Shown piece after piece: positions 56,895 to 64,000 of a stretch of DNA of 64,000 nt (position 1 is its first letter; every line of letters begins with the position of its first letter). The notes beneath the pieces are model-generated. The model worked only from the letters and a program-made list of their open reading frames with translations, did not search any database and was not told the DNA's origin. The position numbers and the translations under genes were made by a program. The stretch covers positions 4,073,994 through 4,137,993 of the forward strand of contig NZ_CP070608.1 of NCBI RefSeq assembly GCF_017068455.1, written 5' to 3'. This DNA comes from Fulvivirga lutea (lineage in GTDB: Bacteria; Bacteroidota; Bacteroidia; Cytophagales; Cyclobacteriaceae).

Positions 56895-57269
56895 TTATTT
56901 TTTAGGGCGTTTTGCACCGTATTTTGATCTTCTCTGTGTTCTACCATTTACACCAGCTGTGTCTAATGCACCTCTAATGATATGGTATCTTACACCTGGT
57001 AAATCTTTAACTCTTCCTCCTCTAATAAGAACAATAGAGTGTTCCTGCAAGTTGTGACCTTCTCCTGGAATATAAGCGTTAACCTCTTTTCCATTTGTAA
57101 GCCTCACCCTTGCAACTTTTCTCATTGCAGAGTTAGGTTTTTTTGGTGTGGTGGTATATACTCTTGTACACACTCCTCTTCTCTGAGGGCAAGAGTCAAG
57201 AGCGGGAGATTTTGACTTTGACATCAATTTGGTTCTACCCTTTCTTACCAATTGTTGAATAGTAGGCAT
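56895..57269 (-). CDS. rpsL: 30S ribosomal protein S12
   Basis: A 124-residue S12 of the decoding centre. The streptomycin-response regions [16 protein letters not shown] and [17 protein letters not shown] are of the sensitive wild-type form (Lys at the TPKKPN site). First gene of the operon, behind a strong promoter. Confidence 0.97.
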   Translation of the reverse strand: MPTIQQLVRKGRTKLMSKSKSPALDSCPQRRGVCTRVYTTTPKKPNSAMRKVARVRLTNGKEVNAYIPGEGHNLQEHSIVLIRGGRVKDLPGVRYHIIRGALDTAGVNGRTQRRSKYGAKRPKK

Positions 57270-57317
57270 TTATTAAATATTTTACTTTAATTTTATTCGT
57301 TTCTAAAATTCGGACTG

Positions 57318-57348
57318 CAAAGGTACTAAAGCAGTGATATTTATCAAA
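57318..57348 (-). promoter_or_regulatory. Promoter of the rpsL-rpsG-fusA-rpsJ operon
   Basis: On the minus strand TTTG (57345-57348), exactly 19 nt, TACCTTTG (57318-57325): the textbook Bacteroidota promoter. The leader to the rpsL ATG is about 40 nt. Confidence 0.7.
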
Positions 57349-57379
57349 TACTTTAGCATAAATATATTTAACAAGAAAT

Positions 57380-57403
57380 GGTATGCGATTTTCACCGCAT
57401 ACC
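57380..57403 (-). terminator. Hairpin terminator after the rpoC-DUF3467 unit
   Basis: An 8-bp perfect stem GGTATGCG / CGCATACC with an 8-nt loop. On the minus strand it is followed by ATTTCTTGTT: T-rich but not a pure run. Confidence 0.55.
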
Positions 57404-57427
57404 ACCTCTCATATTTTATTTAATTTA

Positions 57428-57754
57428 TTAGGCTTCCCCTACCGTTCCACCGAAATTAATCGGGAATTTGGGAGCTTCTTCCGTCTTTTTAATCTCACCA
57501 AAATTGTCTTCATACTTCTGTATGTTCTCTTTCAGTGCTAGCATTAGACGTTTAGCATGCTCAGGTGTTACAACAATTCTGGATTTTACCTTTGCCTTAG
57601 GTACCCCCGGCATTAATCTGATAAAATCAATCACAAACTCACTGTTAGAGTGTGCAATCATTGCCAAATTAGCATATACACCTTCTGCTACCTCTTCAGA
57701 CAACTCAATGTTTATCTGATTAGGGTTCGCCTTTTTATCCTTTTCTTCAGCCAT
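57428..57754 (-). CDS. DUF3467 protein
   Basis: A 108-residue protein with NQINIELSEEVAEGVYANLAMIAHS, a FVIDFIRLMPGVPKAKVKSRIVV core and a PEHAKRLMLALKENIQKYE helix: diagnostic of DUF3467, a small alpha/beta domain. It starts 2 nt after the rpoC stop, so is co-transcribed with RNA polymerase. Function unknown; the context suggests a link to transcription (inference). Confidence 0.88.
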   Translation of the reverse strand: MAEEKDKKANPNQINIELSEEVAEGVYANLAMIAHSNSEFVIDFIRLMPGVPKAKVKSRIVVTPEHAKRLMLALKENIQKYEDNFGEIKKTEEAPKFPINFGGTVGEA

Positions 57755-57756
57755 TA

Positions 57757-60700
57757 TTATTTATCCGCTTGAAGTTCCTTCTCACTGTTTGCTTCCTCAT
57801 TGGCAGCAACCAAGTTATCGTACTCTTCAGGTGATGTAACTAGAACATCTTTAAATCTTCGCTGTCCAGTACCTGCAGGAATCAAGTGTCCAACAATAAC
57901 GTTTTCTTTCAATCCAAGAAGACCATCAGCCTTTCCTCTGATAGCTGCTTCACTAAGTACCTTAGTTGTTTCCTGGAATGAAGCTGCTGATAAGAAACTT
58001 TCTGTTTTCAATGAAGCCTGAGTAATACCTTGCAATACAGGTTTTGAAACTGCTGATAATGCATCACGCACTTCAACTAATTTTAGATCTTTTCTCTTTA
58101 ATGTAGAGTTCTCATCTCTAAGTTCTCTTGGAGAAATGATCTGACCTGGCTTGAAGTTTTCAGAGTCTCCTGCGTCAGTCACAACTTTCTTATCTAATAC
58201 TCTATCATTCTCTTCGGCAAATACAAATTTATCTACACTCTCATTCGTTAAGAATGTTGTATCTCCCGGATCAAGAATCATAACTTTCTGCATCATTTGG
58301 CTAACAATTGCTTCAATGTGCTTATCATTAATTTTCACACCTTGAAGTCTGTATACCTCCTGAATTTCATTTACCAAGTATTCCTGAACAGCTGTTGGTC
58401 CTTTAATGGCCAAGATATCAGCTGGAGTAATAGCTCCATCAGAAAGTGGGTAACCTGCTTTCACGAAGTCATTATCCTGAACAAGAATGTGCTTAGAAAG
58501 TGATACTAAATATCTCTTCTTAATACCATCCTTAGACTCGATAAAGATTTCTCTGTTACCTCTCTTAATTCCACCGTAAGTAACAACACCATCAATTTCA
58601 GAAACTACAGCTGGGTTAGAAGGGTTTCTAGCTTCGAAAAGCTCAGTTACTCTTGGAAGACCCCCTGTAATATCTCTTGATTTACCCATGCTTCGAGGAA
58701 TTTTGGCTAGTATTTGACCTGCCTTAATTTTATCTCCGTTATCAACTGCTAAGTGAGCTCCTACCGGAATGTTATATCCTTTAGACTCGTCTTTGGCGTT
58801 TACAATAACTGCCGGGTTCTTAGTTTTATCCTTAGTATCGGTAATTACTTTCTCTCTGTGACCAGTTTGCTCATCAGATTCTTCTTTATAAGTAATACCT
58901 TCAATAATTGATTCAAACTCAATAGTTCCATCAAATTCTGATAGAATAACCGCGTTGTAAGGATCCCAATAAACAAGCTCCTGTCCTTTCTCCACTTTAT
59001 CACCATCTTTCACTTTTATGAAAGCTCCATAAGGAACGTGATTTGAGATAAGTACTTGTTTTTTCTTTGGATCAACAACCTTTACTTCACCTGTTCTACC
59101 CATAACAACCTCAACTTTCTCACCATCTTTATTGGTAGTCTTGATTGTTCTTATTCCTTCAGTTTCGATTACACCATCAAATTTAGCTTTGATGTTGGCA
59201 TCTACAGCAATGTTAGAAGCAGTACCACCAACGTGGAATGTTCTAAGTGTAAGCTGTGTACCTGGTTCACCAATTGACTGTGCGGCAATTACACCTACAG
59301 ACTCACCAGCTTGAACCATTCTACCAGTTGCCAAGTTACGTCCGTAACATTTAGCACAACCACCTTGCTTAGTTTCACACGTTAATACTGATCTAATTTC
59401 AACTTCTTCGATGCTAGTTTCATCGATTCGGTTAGTGATTTCTTCAGTAATTTCTTCGCCACTAGCACAGATCAATTCATCTGTAATTGGATCGAAGATA
59501 TCGTGTACAGAAACTCTACCAAGTATTCTTTCAGATAATGGTTCAACAACATCTTCATTATCTTTTAATGCAGCCACTGTTAAGCCTCTTAGAGTACCAC
59601 AATCTTCCTCAGTGATCACTAAATCCTGAGCAACATCTACAAGACGTCTAGTTAAGTAACCAGCATCAGCCGTTTTAAGAGCTGTATCTGCAAGACCTTT
59701 TCTAGCACCGTGAGTTGAGATAAAGTACTCTAATACATCCAGACCTTCTTTAAAGTTAGATAAGATCGGGTTTTCAATGATCGCACCCACTGAACCTGCA
59801 AGGTTCTTCTGCGGTTTCGCCATCAATCCTCTCATACCACCTAACTGTCTGATTTGCTCTCTTGAACCTCTCGCTCCCGAGTGCATCATCATGTAAATTG
59901 AGTTAAACCCTTGGTCATCTTCTTCAAGACGAGTCATTAGAGTATTAGTCAATTGTGTGTTTATTCTAGTCCAGATATCAATTACCTGATTATAACGCTC
60001 GTTATCAGTGATAAGACCCATTAAGTAGTTTTGCCATACAGCATCAACTTCTTGTTTAGCCTGCTCAACTAATGCTTCTTTTTCCGGTGGAATAGCCACA
60101 TCGTTAAGTCCCATTGAAAGACCTCCTTTGTAAGCCATTTGGAAACCAAGTTCTTTAATATCATCTAAGAACTGTGCTGTTCTAGCCATTCCAGTGATTT
60201 TGAATACATCAGAAATAATCTTCTGAAGTTTCTTCTTAGTCAACAACTCATCAACGAAACCTACTTCCTCAGGAACAGACTCGTTAAATAGAACTCTACC
60301 AGCTACTGTTTCAATAACTTTAGTTTCTAGCTCTCCATTGGCATTTCTCACCTTAGTTCTTACTTTGATGTGCGCATGCTTAGAAAGAATTCCTTCATTC
60401 ATAGCAATGATTACTTCCTCTGAACTATAGAACATCATGCCTTCACCATTTACCTTTTCTTCTTTCGTGCTCTTTCTACCTTTAGTTACGTAGTAAAGAC
60501 CAAGAACCATATCCTGAGAAGGTACAGCAATTGGTGCACCGTTAGCAGGGTTAAGGATGTTGTGAGAAGAAAGCATTAATAATGATGCCTCCAATATAGC
60601 TTCCTGACCAAGAGGAACGTGTACGGCCATCTGGTCACCGTCAAAGTCAGCGTTAAATGCTGTACATACTAACGGATGTAATTGGATTGCTTTACCTTCA

Positions 60701-62067
60701 ATTAGTTTTGGTTGGAAAGCCTGGATACCTAATCTGTGAAGGGTTGGAGCACGGTTTAGAAGAACAGGATGTCCTTTCAATACGTTTTCCAAAATATCCC
60801 AAACAACAGGATCCTTTCTATCAACTATTTTCTTTGCAGACTTAACAGTCTTAACAATTCCTCTTTCGATTAACTTTCTAATGATAAACGGCTTGAATAA
60901 TTCAGCTGCCATATCTTTAGGAAGACCACACTCGTGTAGTTTTAGCTCAGGTCCTACTACAATAACCGAACGGCCAGAGTAGTCAACCCTTTTACCTAAT
61001 AAGTTCTGACGGAATCTACCTTGCTTACCTTTAAGCATATCACTTAAAGATTTCAACGCTCTGTTTCCATCTGATCTTACAGCATTTACTTTTCTAGAGT
61101 TATCGAATAATGAATCAACCGCCTCTTGAAGCATACGTTTCTCATTTCTAAGAATTACTTCTGGAGCTTTGATATCGATAAGTCTCTTAAGACGGTTATT
61201 TCTGATAATAACCCTTCTGTAAAGATCATTTAAATCAGAAGTAGCGAAACGACCACCATCTAATGGCACTAATGGACGTAATTCCGGTGGAATTACTGGA
61301 ACCATTTTAATCACCATCCACTCTGGTCTGTTTTCTATTCTAGTTTTAGCCTCTCTGAATGCTTCTACAACTTTCAATCTCTTTAAAGCTTCCGCTTTTC
61401 TTTGCTGTGAAGTATCAGTAGCAGCTTGATGTCTTAGATCATAAGATAATGTATCTAAATCGATACGAGCTAATAGCATTTCAAGAGACTCTGCTCCCAT
61501 TTTAGCTATAAACTTGTTAGGATCATCATTATCTAACAATTGGTTTTCTCTTGGAAGCTTATCTAGAATATCTAAATATTCATCTTCTGTCAAGAAGTCC
61601 ATCATTGCCAAACCATCTTCTTCTTTAATACCTGGTTGAATAACCACATATCTTTCGTAATAGATGATTTGGTCTAGTTTCTTAGTAGGTAAACCTAATA
61701 AGTAACCAATTTTATTAGGAAGAGACTTGAAGTACCAAATGTGAGCTACAGGCACAACTAATTCGATGTGACCCATTCTCTCTCTTCTTACTTTCTTTTC
61801 AGTAACCTCTACACCACAACGGTCGCAGATGATACCTTTATATCTAATTCTCTTGTATTTTCCACAATGACATTCCCAGTCTTTCACAGGTCCGAAAATA
61901 CGCTCACAGAACAATCCACCCATTTCCGGCTTATATGTTCTGTAGTTGATTGTTTCCGGCTGAGTAACTTCTCCGTGTGAGCTCTCTAAAATAGACTCAG
62001 GAGATGCTAAACTGATGGTAACCTTAGAAAAATCGAGGTCTAGCTTTTTATTCTTTCTGAATGACAT
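57757..62067 (-). CDS. rpoC: RNA polymerase beta' subunit
   Basis: A 1436-residue beta' subunit from the ATG at 62067 ([13 protein letters not shown]). The zinc-binding [20 protein letters not shown] near the N-terminus, the catalytic NADFDGDQM Mg site, and the second zinc motif ([15 protein letters not shown]) are intact, as are the bridge-helix and trigger-loop regions. The frame is uninterrupted, in contrast to rpoB. A frame extension to 62094 is not needed. Confidence 0.97.
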   Translation of the reverse strand: MSFRKNKKLDLDFSKVTISLASPESILESSHGEVTQPETINYRTYKPEMGGLFCERIFGPVKDWECHCGKYKRIRYKGIICDRCGVEVTEKKVRRERMGHIELVVPVAHIWYFKSLPNKIGYLLGLPTKKLDQIIYYERYVVIQPGIKEEDGLAMMDFLTEDEYLDILDKLPRENQLLDNDDPNKFIAKMGAESLEMLLARIDLDTLSYDLRHQAATDTSQQRKAEALKRLKVVEAFREAKTRIENRPEWMVIKMVPVIPPELRPLVPLDGGRFATSDLNDLYRRVIIRNNRLKRLIDIKAPEVILRNEKRMLQEAVDSLFDNSRKVNAVRSDGNRALKSLSDMLKGKQGRFRQNLLGKRVDYSGRSVIVVGPELKLHECGLPKDMAAELFKPFIIRKLIERGIVKTVKSAKKIVDRKDPVVWDILENVLKGHPVLLNRAPTLHRLGIQAFQPKLIEGKAIQLHPLVCTAFNADFDGDQMAVHVPLGQEAILEASLLMLSSHNILNPANGAPIAVPSQDMVLGLYYVTKGRKSTKEEKVNGEGMMFYSSEEVIIAMNEGILSKHAHIKVRTKVRNANGELETKVIETVAGRVLFNESVPEEVGFVDELLTKKKLQKIISDVFKITGMARTAQFLDDIKELGFQMAYKGGLSMGLNDVAIPPEKEALVEQAKQEVDAVWQNYLMGLITDNERYNQVIDIWTRINTQLTNTLMTRLEEDDQGFNSIYMMMHSGARGSREQIRQLGGMRGLMAKPQKNLAGSVGAIIENPILSNFKEGLDVLEYFISTHGARKGLADTALKTADAGYLTRRLVDVAQDLVITEEDCGTLRGLTVAALKDNEDVVEPLSERILGRVSVHDIFDPITDELICASGEEITEEITNRIDETSIEEVEIRSVLTCETKQGGCAKCYGRNLATGRMVQAGESVGVIAAQSIGEPGTQLTLRTFHVGGTASNIAVDANIKAKFDGVIETEGIRTIKTTNKDGEKVEVVMGRTGEVKVVDPKKKQVLISNHVPYGAFIKVKDGDKVEKGQELVYWDPYNAVILSEFDGTIEFESIIEGITYKEESDEQTGHREKVITDTKDKTKNPAVIVNAKDESKGYNIPVGAHLAVDNGDKIKAGQILAKIPRSMGKSRDITGGLPRVTELFEARNPSNPAVVSEIDGVVTYGGIKRGNREIFIESKDGIKKRYLVSLSKHILVQDNDFVKAGYPLSDGAITPADILAIKGPTAVQEYLVNEIQEVYRLQGVKINDKHIEAIVSQMMQKVMILDPGDTTFLTNESVDKFVFAEENDRVLDKKVVTDAGDSENFKPGQIISPRELRDENSTLKRKDLKLVEVRDALSAVSKPVLQGITQASLKTESFLSAASFQETTKVLSEAAIRGKADGLLGLKENVIVGHLIPAGTGQRRFKDVLVTSPEEYDNLVAANEEANSEKELQADK

Positions 62068-62088
62068 AGTTTGTTTATTTATTTCAAT

Positions 62089-62111
62089 AACCAAGGCGCA
62101 AGGCCTTGGTT
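62089..62111 (-). other. Hairpin in the rpoB-rpoC spacer
   Basis: An 8-bp perfect stem AACCAAGG / CCTTGGTT with a 7-nt loop between the rpoB stop and the rpoC start. There is no T run after it on the minus strand, so it is more likely a processing or pausing element than a terminator. Confidence 0.5.
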
Positions 62112-62125
62112 TGAATTTTAATTAT

Positions 62126-64000
<1,875 letters not shown>

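Overview
The window looks like ordinary chromosome from a member of the Bacteroidota, most likely the Cytophagales. Evidence: a complete type IX secretion translocon gene (sprA) between ruvA and gcvH, a secreted protein with a type A T9SS sorting tail, lineage-restricted families (DUF4292, DUF4837, DUF3467, the BT_3928-type DoxX family), low GC, almost no Shine-Dalgarno sites, frequent TTG starts, and promoters of the Bacteroidota type (TTTG, about 19 nt, TAnnTTTG/A). I see no tRNA, rRNA, insertion sequence, CRISPR array or prophage. No stretch longer than 300 bases lacks a gene. Genus is not determinable from what I can see.

Layout. 1-8.2 kb: the end of a probable VPS10/BNR-repeat protein, glutaminase, a secreted DUF3108-like protein, a sigma-54 response regulator/kinase pair, a secondary acyl carrier protein, two small minus-strand genes (a zinc-ribbon-like protein and a YopX-domain protein), and an AraC / AhpD-like / cupredoxin redox group. 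8.2-15.7 kb: a four-helix-bundle membrane protein, a secreted EF-hand protein, a tightly packed minus-strand glycosyltransferase operon ending in a rhodanese and a TIGR04282 enzyme, and a second histidine kinase. 15.8-25.5 kb: proS, a Trp/Gly/Arg/Ser-rich secreted repeat protein with a FadL-like porin, aroK-DoxX-DUF1599 facing folP-cdaA (folate and c-di-AMP synthesis). 24.3-27.9 kb: the threonine-to-glycine route (kbl and an SDR-type threonine dehydrogenase) and a T9SS cargo protein.

28-42 kb: a long plus-strand run of envelope and housekeeping genes: enoyl-CoA hydratase, a Wzx-like flippase, a sugar nucleotidyltransferase, a TPR protein, a DUF4292 lipoprotein, an EnvC-like protein, tatA, gatA, an MltD-like transglycosylase, a DUF4837 lipoprotein, maeB and ruvA. 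42-52 kb: sprA, gcvH, a VanZ-like protein and two tandem TonB proteins. 51.7-64 kb, minus strand: a chromate-type transporter, a 2OG-Fe(II) oxygenase, then the rpoB-rpoC-DUF3467 and rpsL-rpsG-fusA-rpsJ transcription/translation operons.

The most striking anomaly is at the right edge. The visible half of rpoB is broken by many single-base indels, mostly at homopolymers, while everything to its left is clean. This is almost certainly a local sequence-quality fault, not biology. I do not find a convincing new defence or mobile system. The best leads for new biology are the glycosyltransferase/rhodanese operon with a palindrome over its promoter, the AraC/CMD/cupredoxin group, the linkage of a DUF3467 protein to rpoC, and the Trp/Gly-rich repeat protein.
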